Assembly (NCBI GenBank): GCA_964455905.1
Contig: CAYVYN010000003.1
Location: 240,308 to 304,307 of the forward strand
Origin: CAIJXB01 sp964455905
GTDB lineage: Bacteria > Chlamydiota > Chlamydiia > Chlamydiales > Rhabdochlamydiaceae
Length of the DNA stretch: 64,000 nt
Direction of reading: 5' to 3'
Shown here in pieces: positions 52,119 through 60,745 of the stretch. Each line of letters opens with the position of its first letter. Position 1 is the stretch's first letter. Below the pieces are notes generated by a model, which was not told the DNA's origin, made no database searches, and saw only the letters and a list, made by a program, of their open reading frames with translations. Made by a program: the position numbers and the translations under genes.

Positions 52119-52157
52119 ATATAAAAGTCTTGCATGAATGCGCGTTTCACGCAAGAC
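52119..52157 (-). terminator. Intrinsic terminator after valS
   Basis: On the minus strand GTCTTGC (from 52157) pairs with GCAAGAC (ending 52127), with an inner TGAA/TTCA extension, followed by TTTTATATT. It lies 12 bp beyond the valS stop and upstream of the serpin gene. Confidence 0.8.
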
Positions 52158-52168
52158 CTTTGTTTTTT

Positions 52169-54988
52169 TTAAGAAAGCTTAGAAGAAATGTCCTCTAATT
52201 GTTTTTTGACAAGCTCTTGTTCTTTTTGCATTTTTTCTAAAATTTCTTTAGGTGCTTTTTGTAAGAACTCTTCTTGGCTTAGTTTATTACTTAAGCTTGA
52301 AAGCTGTATTTCTAATTTTATTTTTTCTTTAGCTAAACGCGCCTTTTCTTTTTCTTTGACCTCTTCTGGTAGGGGAATAAGAAGTAAAAGAGACTCTACT
52401 CTTTTCTTAGCGCTGAAAGCCGGTTCTTCTCTTTCTTTCGGAAAGCAGATGGATTTTATTTTAACAAGGGATTCGATAGTGTGGGTATTTTCTTTTGCTA
52501 TTTTTAAAAGAGGATCACTAGTTTCCCCATAAATCCACATGTCAACGGCAACAGAAGGGGGGAGTTGCATTTCAGCTCGAATATTTCGCACTGCGTGGAC
52601 TAACTGCTCTAAGAAAGAGAATGTTTTTTCTACTTCTAGATCTCTATCTTCTTTTCTAAGAATAGAAGGATACTTGGCTGTAATACACCCAACTGATTCA
52701 AGTGCTTCTAGGCACTCTTTTGTGTGCATGTCACATTCTGACGAAGGTTTAGCTGAAAATCTACTTTTAAGAAGAGAAAAAAGCTCTTCTGTAATAAAAG
52801 GCGCCATAGGGTGGAGAAGTCGTATGGACGTGCAAAGGATAATTACTAGCAGCTTTTGTTTGTTTTCTTTGATTTCAGGAGTCCCAGTCTTTCCTAAAAG
52901 GAAAGATTTACTCATCTCAACGTAGTAAGCGCAAAAATCCTTCCAAAAGAAATCATAGGCTTCAGTGGCAGCCTTATCAAAGTGATAGTTTGATAAAAAT
53001 GTTGTGGTGTTTTCTATTGTTTTATGAAGACAAGATAAAATCCAATGATCTTCTAAGGTAAGTAGGGAGCGATTTAATCCTTTTCGAAAAGACTCTGAGC
53101 TGAAGTCTTCTAGGTTCATGAAAACAAACCTAGCACCATTCCAGAGTTTGTTTGCAAAGTTTTTAAACTCTTCAAATTTCCTTCTGTCTAGGTCAATTTG
53201 TCTAGCTTGTGTAGCGCTAGCACAAAGCGCCATTCGGATGGCATCACACCCAAAAGAGTCTATAATTTCTAATGGATCTATCACGTTTCCTTTGGATTTA
53301 GACATTTTTTCCCATTTAAATTGGACTCCAGCAGGTAGAGCTTTGCCTAAATCGTATGCAAGACGTTCTTCACCTAGTACGTATTCAATCGATCCGTCTT
53401 TTTTTGTTTTCCAGTACGATTTTCCATAAATAAGCCCGTGCAGAAATGTTTCTGGAAAAGGTACTTCTTTCATGACATAAGACCCCATGAGAATCATTCT
53501 AGCAACCCAGAAAAAGAGAATGTCATGCCCAGTTACTAAAGTAGCATTTGGATAGAATTTTTGTAGGTCGTCTGTTTTTTCGGGCCATCCTAAAACACTA
53601 AAAGGCCATAAAGCCGAAGAAAACCACGTATCAAGAACATCTTCTTCTTGATACCATTCGTCTGGATGGTCTCCAACTTCTTGAGGAATGCCTTCTTCTG
53701 CATAACAAATCATTTGTGTTTTATCTGTTTTGTTATACCAGATGGGAATTCTGTGGCCCCACCAAAGTTGTCTAGAAATACACCAGTCTCTTAGGTTATC
53801 AATCCAATGAAAGTAGGTGCTTTCGAAGCTTTCAGGGATTAATTTAATTCTTTTTTCTTCTACAGCAGCTCTAAGATCTTCTTTAAAAGACCCGAGCTTG
53901 ACAAACCACTGTTTAGAAAGAAGGGGTTCTATGACAGCTTTTGATCTATAGGAAATGCCTACTCTGTTTTTATGAGGTTCTATTTTAGCTACGAGGTTTA
54001 ATTCTTGCATTTTTGCTACAACAGCTTTTCTAGCTTCTTCTACAGTCATTCCAGTAAAGTCACCCCCATTTTCGTTGATTTTACCATCAAGCGTCATGAT
54101 GTTAATAAAGGGGAGTTTATGGGTTAATCCCATTTCGTAGTCATTAGGATCGTGAGCTGGTGTAACTTTTACAGCGCCAGAGCCAAAAGTTGGATCTATG
54201 TGTCTATCTGCTATAATAGGAATGCGCCGATTCATAATAGGCAGTAGGAGCTCTTTTCCTATTAGGTCTGCATATCTAGGATCCCCAGGTGAAACGGCTA
54301 CAGCAGTATCTCCTAGAAGTGTTTCCGGCCTTGTTGTAGCTATAGTAATATGAGAACTACCATCGGCTAGAGGATATAGAAAATGCCATAAAAAAGTATT
54401 TTTTTCTTCGTATTCAACTTCATCATCAGCTAGAGCAGTTTGTGTTACTGGGTCCCAATTTACAAGGTAGTCTCCTTGGTAGATCAATCCTTCGTCGAAC
54501 ATTTTTTTAAACGTGTGTCTTACAGATTTGCTTCTTTCTTCATCCAGGGTAAAGCATAGTCTAGACCAATCGCAAGAGCATCCTAGTTTTTTTAACTGTC
54601 CTAAAATGGCTGATTGGCTTTGGTTTTTCCAATCCCATACATGAGAGAGGAATTCTTCCCTTGGAAATTCAGTTCTTCTTTTGCCTGTTTTTGCCATAAG
54701 CTGTCTTTCTACAACAGTTTGAGTTGCAATACCTGCGTGGTCCGTTCCTGGGACCCAAAGAACTTCAAATCCGCTCATTCTTTTCCAACGAATAAGAATG
54801 TCTTGTAGGGTGTTAACAAGGGCATGTCCCATGTGTAGGACTCCTGTGACATTCGGAGGAGGCATTACGATAGTATAAGAAGGTTTAGAAGAAGAAGCGT
54901 CAGCAGTAAGGCAACCGTTTTTTTCCCAAAATTCAGACCATTTTTGTTCTATAAGCTTGGGTTCAAAGGCTTTGGGTAGTTCATTCAT
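52169..54988 (-). CDS. valS: Valyl-tRNA synthetase
   Basis: The 939-residue class I synthetase charges tRNA-Val. HMGH (52-55, the HIGH motif) lies in PPPNVTGVLHMGHAL, and KMSKSKGN follows near residue 560. The editing domain, the anticodon-binding domain and the usual C-terminal coiled coil (rich in Lys/Glu, about 875-939) are all present. Length is normal. It is followed by a terminator, and its promoter is presumably within 54989-55143, which it shares with the divergent gene at 55144. Confidence 0.97.
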   Translation of the reverse strand: MNELPKAFEPKLIEQKWSEFWEKNGCLTADASSSKPSYTIVMPPPNVTGVLHMGHALVNTLQDILIRWKRMSGFEVLWVPGTDHAGIATQTVVERQLMAKTGKRRTEFPREEFLSHVWDWKNQSQSAILGQLKKLGCSCDWSRLCFTLDEERSKSVRHTFKKMFDEGLIYQGDYLVNWDPVTQTALADDEVEYEEKNTFLWHFLYPLADGSSHITIATTRPETLLGDTAVAVSPGDPRYADLIGKELLLPIMNRRIPIIADRHIDPTFGSGAVKVTPAHDPNDYEMGLTHKLPFINIMTLDGKINENGGDFTGMTVEEARKAVVAKMQELNLVAKIEPHKNRVGISYRSKAVIEPLLSKQWFVKLGSFKEDLRAAVEEKRIKLIPESFESTYFHWIDNLRDWCISRQLWWGHRIPIWYNKTDKTQMICYAEEGIPQEVGDHPDEWYQEEDVLDTWFSSALWPFSVLGWPEKTDDLQKFYPNATLVTGHDILFFWVARMILMGSYVMKEVPFPETFLHGLIYGKSYWKTKKDGSIEYVLGEERLAYDLGKALPAGVQFKWEKMSKSKGNVIDPLEIIDSFGCDAIRMALCASATQARQIDLDRRKFEEFKNFANKLWNGARFVFMNLEDFSSESFRKGLNRSLLTLEDHWILSCLHKTIENTTTFLSNYHFDKAATEAYDFFWKDFCAYYVEMSKSFLLGKTGTPEIKENKQKLLVIILCTSIRLLHPMAPFITEELFSLLKSRFSAKPSSECDMHTKECLEALESVGCITAKYPSILRKEDRDLEVEKTFSFLEQLVHAVRNIRAEMQLPPSVAVDMWIYGETSDPLLKIAKENTHTIESLVKIKSICFPKEREEPAFSAKKRVESLLLLIPLPEEVKEKEKARLAKEKIKLEIQLSSLSNKLSQEEFLQKAPKEILEKMQKEQELVKKQLEDISSKLS

Positions 54989-55081
54989 GAGAATCTCCAG
55001 TAAGGACTAATTAATATGGGTCACACCATAGCATAAACGGCGTGGATAAGTCAAAAAATAGACGGTTTGTATTAAAATAAT

Positions 55082-55111
55082 TTGATTTTAAAATTATTTT
55101 TGTGATAAAAT
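55082..55111 (+). promoter_or_regulatory. Candidate promoter for the gene at 55144
   Basis: TTGATT (55082-55087), an 18-base spacer and TAAAAT (55106-55111) lie 32 bases before the ATG. The match is partial and the region is AT-rich, so chance is a real alternative. Confidence 0.4.
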
Positions 55112-55143
55112 TTACTTATTAAGATTAATTTACAAGGTGATTT

Positions 55144-56148
55144 ATGTCGATTCATTTTAATTTGTCGGTTGAAATTAAATGTTTGCGTGATAAATTAGAT
55201 AAGGGATCTCTCTCTGCCATTGTTTGGAGGGATTTAGACACTACGTTAAAAATTCAAAATATAGTTTCTAGCATAAGTGCATCAGTGGAGATTCCCTCTG
55301 AAAAAGAGCTAGATGATCTTTTTCATCTTTTTCAAGGTAAGCAATTTGAAGCTTTTTTGGCTGGGCCTAAAAGATTTAGAACTATTTTAGCTGTTATATC
55401 TAGTTTTTTAAATAAATATTTTTATTCCGGTGTTTCACAGCCGTCTTGGAAGATTGCAGAAAAGCAAAGACAACTCCTATTAGAAAAATTATATCGATTG
55501 AATCCTGGGATGTTTTCATCTAAGCTTGTTGAATCTCTAATAGTAAAGTATAAAGACCCTATCGAAAAGTCCTATCAAAACCATTTAAAAGAGATTGAAG
55601 AATCTCCAGAGTTAAAAAGTTGTTTTGCTTCCATAGGGTTCGGTAAGGGGGAAACGGCTTTGAAAGTGGAAAACTTCACTTTTTTAAGGGTTTTGGATGT
55701 GTATTTACCTGATTCTTTTAAAGAAGAACTAGAAGAATTTATGATTTATAAAATGGGGGTTGATTTTCAGGCGAGCAAACAAGGGCGGCAAGATAGACTA
55801 GCTGCTTTACTTGCAAACCCAGACAAACCGTTTATGGAGATGTTGCTATTTTCTTCTAAACAGGAATCATCAACTTCTCTTAAAGAAGCCCTAGACTGTA
55901 AAGAGGCGATCATTCAGTTAATCAATGAATCGAAATTTAAATTAGACGGTGTATCTGAACTTTTGAAAAAATCAGTTACTCAACAAGATGTATGTTCTTT
56001 AAACCTTATTAAAAATGAATTCACCGCCTTAGTGGGGTTTTCTAAAGCTTTAAAAAACAAAATTCCGCCTGATTTTTTTGAGAAATTAAAGGATCTAATT
56101 GGAAGCCGTCCGTCTTGGAGTGAATTTATTGATGTAAAAAACATATAG
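55144..56148 (+). CDS. Hypothetical helical protein
   Basis: The 334-residue product is not recognised. It is predicted almost entirely alpha-helical and Lys/Glu-rich, without signal peptide or membrane segment. AAGGTGA before the ATG supports the start. It is divergent from valS, with a tail-to-head relation to the YicC/gmk operon, which has its own promoter. In length and composition it resembles the other helical unknown proteins in this window (28440, 17651) but I see no clear sequence match to them. An effector role is possible but unproven. Confidence 0.75.
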   Translation: MSIHFNLSVEIKCLRDKLDKGSLSAIVWRDLDTTLKIQNIVSSISASVEIPSEKELDDLFHLFQGKQFEAFLAGPKRFRTILAVISSFLNKYFYSGVSQPSWKIAEKQRQLLLEKLYRLNPGMFSSKLVESLIVKYKDPIEKSYQNHLKEIEESPELKSCFASIGFGKGETALKVENFTFLRVLDVYLPDSFKEELEEFMIYKMGVDFQASKQGRQDRLAALLANPDKPFMEMLLFSSKQESSTSLKEALDCKEAIIQLINESKFKLDGVSELLKKSVTQQDVCSLNLIKNEFTALVGFSKALKNKIPPDFFEKLKDLIGSRPSWSEFIDVKNI

Positions 56149-56199
56149 CTTTGACCGTTTTTGTTTTGTTTACGGGGAGAGCTGTCTTACTGTTTTTTC

Positions 56200-56229
56200 T
56201 TGACTTCTGGTAGGTTTTTCCTCTATAAA
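56200..56229 (+). promoter_or_regulatory. Promoter of the yicC-gmk-metG operon
   Basis: TTGACT (56200-56205), an 18-base spacer and TATAAA (56224-56229) give a good housekeeping-type promoter whose start point lies about 14 bases before the ATG at 56250. A short palindrome (CCTCTATAAATAGAGG, 56220-56235) overlaps the -10 box. Confidence 0.7.
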
Positions 56230-56249
56230 TAGAGGCTACTGGGGTGTTT

Positions 56250-57131
56250 ATGATTAAAAGTATGACTGGTTACGGTCGCTACGTAAAGCTTTCCTCTTTA
56301 GGGAAATGGCTCATTGAAATACATTCTGTTAATAAAAAAGCTTTAGATTTCAACTTGTTTATTCCCAGAGATCTATTGCAATTTGATGTGGAAGTTAGAA
56401 AGTGGTTAGCTCCTTTTTTAAAAAGAGGACATGTTACAGTAAAGGTCTCTTTGCATAGAAACGAAGGACGCTTTGACTGGGAAGCGCAGTTAAATACTCT
56501 TCTTTCTTTAAAGCAGGGGATGGAGAGAGTTTGTCTGCAAATCGGTTGTAGTAAGGAAAGTATTACATTCCCCTTTCTTTACGAAGAACTTAAGTCTATT
56601 TCTTCTTCAGATTTATCTAAGGAAGAAGAGTCAATTCGTCAAGAATTAAAAGAGGGTGTTGAAAAGGCTTTGGAAGCCTGTCTACAGATGAAGGAAATGG
56701 AGGGACTAGCTTTAGCTGAGTCGCTTCGCGCTAATCTTTTTGAACTCGAGCGTTTGACCCATGAAATAGAATCGCTTTCACTGGGCGTTAGCGATCGATA
56801 TCGACATAAAATTCAAGAAAAATTGAGCGAATTTAAAGACGTTCTCGAACAAGATAAAGAAAGGGTTCTTAGGGAAGTTTTTTTCTACGCCGAAAAAGTA
56901 GATATCTCTGAAGAGATTGTTAGGCTACACTCCCATATTGACCAATTTAGACAGATCCTTAACGGAAAAGAAGAAAGCGTCGGCCGAACTATGGATTTTC
57001 TCATACAAGAAATGGGAAGAGAGGCAAATACTATTGCCTCTAAATCAGCAGAGTCTGCTATTTCTTATGTAGGATTGAAAATGAAAGGGGAAATCGAAAA
57101 AATTAGAGAGCAGGCACAGAACGTAGAATGA
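56250..57131 (+). CDS. yicC: YicC/YloC-family endoribonuclease
   Basis: The protein begins MIKSMTGYGRY, the invariant opening of the YicC family, and shows IEIHSVNKKALDFNLFIPR and the C-terminal MDFLIQEMGREANTIASKS and KMKGEIEKIREQAQNVE of that family. About 293 residues from ATG 56250; the GTG at 56244 adds only two residues. YicC proteins are Mg-dependent endoribonucleases acting on RNA. Its ATGA overlap with gmk (4 bp) is widespread in bacteria and shows coupling. Confidence 0.94.
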   Translation: MIKSMTGYGRYVKLSSLGKWLIEIHSVNKKALDFNLFIPRDLLQFDVEVRKWLAPFLKRGHVTVKVSLHRNEGRFDWEAQLNTLLSLKQGMERVCLQIGCSKESITFPFLYEELKSISSSDLSKEEESIRQELKEGVEKALEACLQMKEMEGLALAESLRANLFELERLTHEIESLSLGVSDRYRHKIQEKLSEFKDVLEQDKERVLREVFFYAEKVDISEEIVRLHSHIDQFRQILNGKEESVGRTMDFLIQEMGREANTIASKSAESAISYVGLKMKGEIEKIREQAQNVE

Positions 57132-57730
57132 CGCAAAAACTTTTAGGAAATCGTTCTCGTGGTCTTGTTTTTGTAGTAAGTGCTCCTGCTGGGACAGGTA
57201 AGACGACACTTGTTCAAATGTTAATGGATGAGTTTTCTTGCGTAAAAGGAAGTGTTTCCTCTACAACTAGGTCCCCTAGAAAAGAAGAGATAAACGGCCT
57301 TCATTATCATTTTATTACGGAAGCCGAATTTATAGAAAAAAGGAACTCTGGAGATTTTTTAGAATATGCTGAGGTTTTTGGGAACTGGTATGGCACTTCT
57401 AAGGAAAATCTTGACAAGATAGTAAGTGAGGGCAATCATGCGTTTCTTGTGATAGATACACAGGGCGCTTTACAATTGCAAAAAGCTCGATTTGAAGCCG
57501 TTTATATTTTTATAGCACCCCCTAAAATAGAGGCTTTACAAGAGCGTTTAATTAAAAGACAGACAGAGGATGAAGCTAAACGAGAAGAAAGGCTTTCTTG
57601 GGCAAAAAAAGAAATGGATCTTTCTTCTTCTTATGATTATCTTATCGTGAATGGTGATTTACAGGTTGCTTATAGTGTTTTAAAAAGCATTGTAATTGCT
57701 GAAGAGCACAAAATCGTTAAAAACAAATAG
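57128..57730 (+). CDS. gmk: Guanylate kinase
   Basis: Gmk phosphorylates GMP to GDP. The 200-residue protein has the P-loop SAPAGTGKTT (18-27; the usual form is SGPSGAGKST), TTRSPRKEEINGLHYHF for GMP binding and EVFGNWYGTSKE. Length and synteny with yicC and metG are normal. The altered P-loop still satisfies GxxGxGK[ST] spacing. Closest to the chlamydial gmk by neighbourhood. Confidence 0.96.
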   Translation: MTQKLLGNRSRGLVFVVSAPAGTGKTTLVQMLMDEFSCVKGSVSSTTRSPRKEEINGLHYHFITEAEFIEKRNSGDFLEYAEVFGNWYGTSKENLDKIVSEGNHAFLVIDTQGALQLQKARFEAVYIFIAPPKIEALQERLIKRQTEDEAKREERLSWAKKEMDLSSSYDYLIVNGDLQVAYSVLKSIVIAEEHKIVKNK

Positions 57731-57746
57731 ACAACAGGAGTAGTAG

Positions 57747-57977
57747 ATGCTTAGTACAAACGTGCCAGAACCTTTTAAAGATTTGACAACAGAAAATTTA
57801 CGGAAATTATTTAAGAATAATTTTGAGTTGGCGCATTTTTCCATTCAAATGGGTCGTTTTTGTATTCGTGGAGGACATTCTTCTTTAAGTGAAATTTTAG
57901 ATGAAGTGCGCAAGCATCCAACAGAAGCGCAGCTTCAGGAATTAGAAAGACTAGAAGAAGAAACAAGTAGTGAATAA
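57747..57977 (+). CDS. Small RNA polymerase omega-like protein
   Basis: The 76-residue protein sits between gmk and metG, the place where rpoZ is found downstream of gmk in many bacteria and where Chlamydia has a small conserved gene. The segment KNNFELAHFSIQMGRFCIRGG recalls the omega core (R-F-x-L-V..A..RA) followed by a helical tail of charged residues (LQELERLEEE). The resemblance is weak, so the call is mainly positional. AGGAG lies before the ATG. Its stop TAA overlaps the metG ATG by one base. Confidence 0.55.
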   Translation: MLSTNVPEPFKDLTTENLRKLFKNNFELAHFSIQMGRFCIRGGHSSLSEILDEVRKHPTEAQLQELERLEEETSSE

Positions 57978-60028
57978 TGGAAAAAATCTTAATTACCTCG
58001 GCCCTTCCTTATGCAAACGGGCCTTTACATTTTGGACACATTGCAGGAGCCTATCTTCCCGGTGATGCGTATGCTCGTTTTAAAAGGCTACAAGGTTGTG
58101 ATGTTTTATATCTTTGCGGGTCGGATGAATATGGTATAGCCATTACCCTCAGTGCTGAAATGGCTAAGCGGACTCCGCAAGAGCAAGTGGATTATTTTCA
58201 TCAGGTAAATAAAGATTTATTTTCCAGGTTGCAGTTTTCTTTTGATCATTATTCGAGGACTACCTGGAAAGGTCATAACGAGACGGTTCAAGCCTTTTTT
58301 TTAGACCTTCTTGCAAACGGTCATATCGAAGAGAGAATGACGCATCAGCTTTTTTCAGAGAACGAAAATCGCTTTTTAGCAGACCGATACGTCCAAGGGA
58401 TTTGTCCTAAGTGTGGTTTTGATCATGCAAGAGGAGATGAGTGTCAAGTTTGTGGGGCTAGTTATGAAGCGACAGACCTTTTAGATCCTATTTCTAAAGT
58501 AACGGGATCGCCTTTAGTTTTACGAGAAACAAAACATTGGTTTTTACGCTTCGACCATTTCAAAGAGCCGCTCTTGGGTTGGTTGCAACAAAAAAATTGG
58601 AAGTCTAATGTAACAAATTTTGCTCTTTCTTATGTAAAAGATTTAAGGGCTAGAGCTATTACAAGAGACTCCGATTGGGGTATTCCTGTTCCTTTGCAAG
58701 GAGCTGAGGGCAAGGTTCTTTATGTTTGGTTTGATGCGCCAATAGGCTATATATCTGCAGCTAAGGAGTGGGCTCAAACTCAAGGAGATCCTCATCTTTG
58801 GAAGAAATACTGGCTTGATGAAAAAACTCGCCTTGTACAGTTTATTGGTAAGGATAATATTCCTTTCCATTCCGTTTTTTTTCCAGCTATGGTTATGGGA
58901 CAAAATACTCCTTATAAGTTAGTTGATCAACTTCCGGCTAATGAGTTTTACAATTTAGAAGGTAAGCAGTTTAGTAAGTCCGATGGGTGGACTATTGATT
59001 TAGATGCTTTTTTTACGCAGTTTTCTTCTGATCAAGCTAGGTATGTAATAGCTTCTAATGCACCCGAAACAGCTGATTCTGAGTTTGCATGGAAAGATTT
59101 TCAAGGACGATGTAATGCCGACCTTTTAGGTAAATATGGGAATTTTGTAAACAGAGTTCTTGTTTTTCTTTTTGAAAGAATGGATGGAACGATTCCTCCT
59201 TTGCAAGATCCAGATGAAGTAGATCTATTGTTTCTAGAAAATAATAAGAAAATCGTAGAGGAATGCGCTCAGGCTTATAATGGATTTCAACTAAGGAAGG
59301 CGTGCCAACTTATTATGGAGCTTGCTCAGGCTGGAAATGTCTATTTTGATAGCAAGAAACCTTGGCATTTAGCTAAGGATCCTTCTCGATTAAAAGAGCT
59401 TCAAAATGTTTTACGGTGTTCTCTTGAATGTATTAAACTTTTAGCGCTGGTTTCTTCCCCAATTATCCCTACAGCTTCTGAAAAAATATGGGAATTTTTA
59501 GGTTTTACAACGACGATTCAATCGAGTGGATGGAATAGTGTTGTAGCTACTACTTTGCATGCAGGGATTTCTATTTTAAAGCCCCAGATTCTTTTTGCTA
59601 AAGTGGAAGATGAAGTGATAACTAAAAAAACAGAAGAATTACACAAGATGGTAAAGCATGTTGCGATTAAGGAAATTCCAGAATCGTCATTTGTCCCTTT
59701 AAAACAGGAGCTTACTATTGACGAGGTGAAAAAGTTAGATCTTCGAGTCGGCGAAATTCTTTCTGTAGAACGTGTTCCTAAAAGCAAAAAGTTATTAAAG
59801 CTGCTTGTGGATATTGGATTAGAAAAAAGATCGGTTGTTGCAGGTATTGGAGAAAATAGAGAAGATATCCAAGCTTTAGTAGGACAGAAAATTATTCTTG
59901 TTGCGAACTTAAAACCGGCTCTTTTAATGGGAGTTGAAAGTCAAGGGATGCTTTTAGCTGCTAAAGGCATAAATGGGTTGGAATTACTAACTCTATCTTC
60001 TAGTAAACTAGGTGATGTTGTTTCTTAA
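57977..60028 (+). CDS. metG: Methionyl-tRNA synthetase with C-terminal tRNA-binding domain
   Basis: The 683-residue protein has the HFGH motif (18-21), a zinc knuckle region CPKCGFDHARGDECQVCGA with four Cys (as CPKCGF and CQVCGA), FSKSDGW in place of KMSKS, and an anticodon-binding domain. It ends with a C-terminal EMAP/Trbp-type domain (from about 575: LDLRVGEILSVERVPKSKKL, VVAGIGE and MGVESQGMLLAA). The C-terminal domain makes the protein about 130 residues longer than the Chlamydia MetG. It should dimerise and improve tRNA binding. It ends the yicC operon. Confidence 0.96.
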   Translation: MEKILITSALPYANGPLHFGHIAGAYLPGDAYARFKRLQGCDVLYLCGSDEYGIAITLSAEMAKRTPQEQVDYFHQVNKDLFSRLQFSFDHYSRTTWKGHNETVQAFFLDLLANGHIEERMTHQLFSENENRFLADRYVQGICPKCGFDHARGDECQVCGASYEATDLLDPISKVTGSPLVLRETKHWFLRFDHFKEPLLGWLQQKNWKSNVTNFALSYVKDLRARAITRDSDWGIPVPLQGAEGKVLYVWFDAPIGYISAAKEWAQTQGDPHLWKKYWLDEKTRLVQFIGKDNIPFHSVFFPAMVMGQNTPYKLVDQLPANEFYNLEGKQFSKSDGWTIDLDAFFTQFSSDQARYVIASNAPETADSEFAWKDFQGRCNADLLGKYGNFVNRVLVFLFERMDGTIPPLQDPDEVDLLFLENNKKIVEECAQAYNGFQLRKACQLIMELAQAGNVYFDSKKPWHLAKDPSRLKELQNVLRCSLECIKLLALVSSPIIPTASEKIWEFLGFTTTIQSSGWNSVVATTLHAGISILKPQILFAKVEDEVITKKTEELHKMVKHVAIKEIPESSFVPLKQELTIDEVKKLDLRVGEILSVERVPKSKKLLKLLVDIGLEKRSVVAGIGENREDIQALVGQKIILVANLKPALLMGVESQGMLLAAKGINGLELLTLSSSKLGDVVS

Positions 60029-60149
60029 AACTCTCCTTATAAAGGCTTAATTGAGGCAAATATACGCAGTTAATAACTACCGAAATGTGAAAAAATCTGT
60101 TAGATAGTGCGATAGTATACCGCACTATCTCGCTTAAAAATTCGAAGGC
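60029..60149. other. Spacer between metG and the LRR family, with a 10-bp stem-loop
   Basis: The interval is AT-rich and holds no gene. AGATAGTGCG (60102-60111) pairs perfectly with CGCACTATCT (60121-60130) over a 9-base loop, without a T tract on the plus side. It may be a processing or termination site for the metG operon. Confidence 0.5.
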
Positions 60150-60515
60150 TTATCAACTCTATACTAAAACTTATTAGGATCGGTAAGAGTGGGGGCTGCT
60201 AGAGATTTGGGATTAACGGAAAAATCCTTACTCTGATTGATCAGAAATTACAAATTTTCGTAGCTTCTTAGATGTGTGCCTTGAAATTCAGGGCTTGTCA
60301 TCTATTAAGTTTGGTTTTAATAGTGATTTAGCAACCCAAATTGTTTCCTACAAAAACATACGCGAGTCAAACCCTAGCTACAACCAGATAGGTGATGTGG
60401 GTGCTGAGTATCAGCAAAATGCTTGGAATGAAGAGCCTAGGTCTTCTATTTCGTATAAGTGCTTCCTTCCAAAAGCAAATTCGCCAAGAACTTCAGTCAA
60501 GGGGCGTTCAAGTTA
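60150..60515 (+). pseudogene. Decayed F-box/LRR gene copy
   Basis: This stretch aligns by eye to parts of the intact gene at 60746, in order. The CTATACTAAAACTT segment before the F-box comes first, then the region coding for RDLGLTEKSLL, the first leucine-rich repeat, and finally the last 60 or so bases of the gene. The F-box itself and nearly all LRRs are missing. TTACTCTGATTG replaces TTACTCGAATTG, giving an in-frame TGA, and the GCTGAG...ATCAGCAAAATG block is shortened by 2 bases, a frameshift. The open frame 60274-60615 covers only part of the remnant and is unlikely to make a functional protein. Confidence 0.85.
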
Positions 60516-60686
60516 TTTTATAAAAATATCTCTTCAAAAAAAGAAGATCTGCTTGCGGACGGAGATTGAAGGTGTTGCTAACCTAAAATTCAAAAGGGAA
60601 TTAAATGCATTATAGCCTGTAATGTAAATTGTAAATAAAACAGAATCAACAGTTAAGTGGTATAGTTTTAAATGTTTTATTGTGTG

Positions 60687-60745
60687 TTAAAATTTATAGT
60701 GTGATAATCAAATTATTCCAATTAACTGTATTAGGGGATCTAGGT
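60687..60745 (+). promoter_or_regulatory. Conserved leader upstream of the first F-box/LRR gene
   Basis: The 59 bases before the ATG are almost identical to 62760-62817 upstream of the second gene, including an AGGGGAT ribosome-binding site. A TTGTGT-17-GATAAT pair (60680-60708) is a possible promoter. Shared leaders suggest common control. Confidence 0.5.

Noticed and set aside
60274..60615. 113-codon plus-strand frame as a separate gene
   Set aside because: It matches a shortened, frameshifted piece of the F-box/LRR gene and is better described as a pseudogene remnant.
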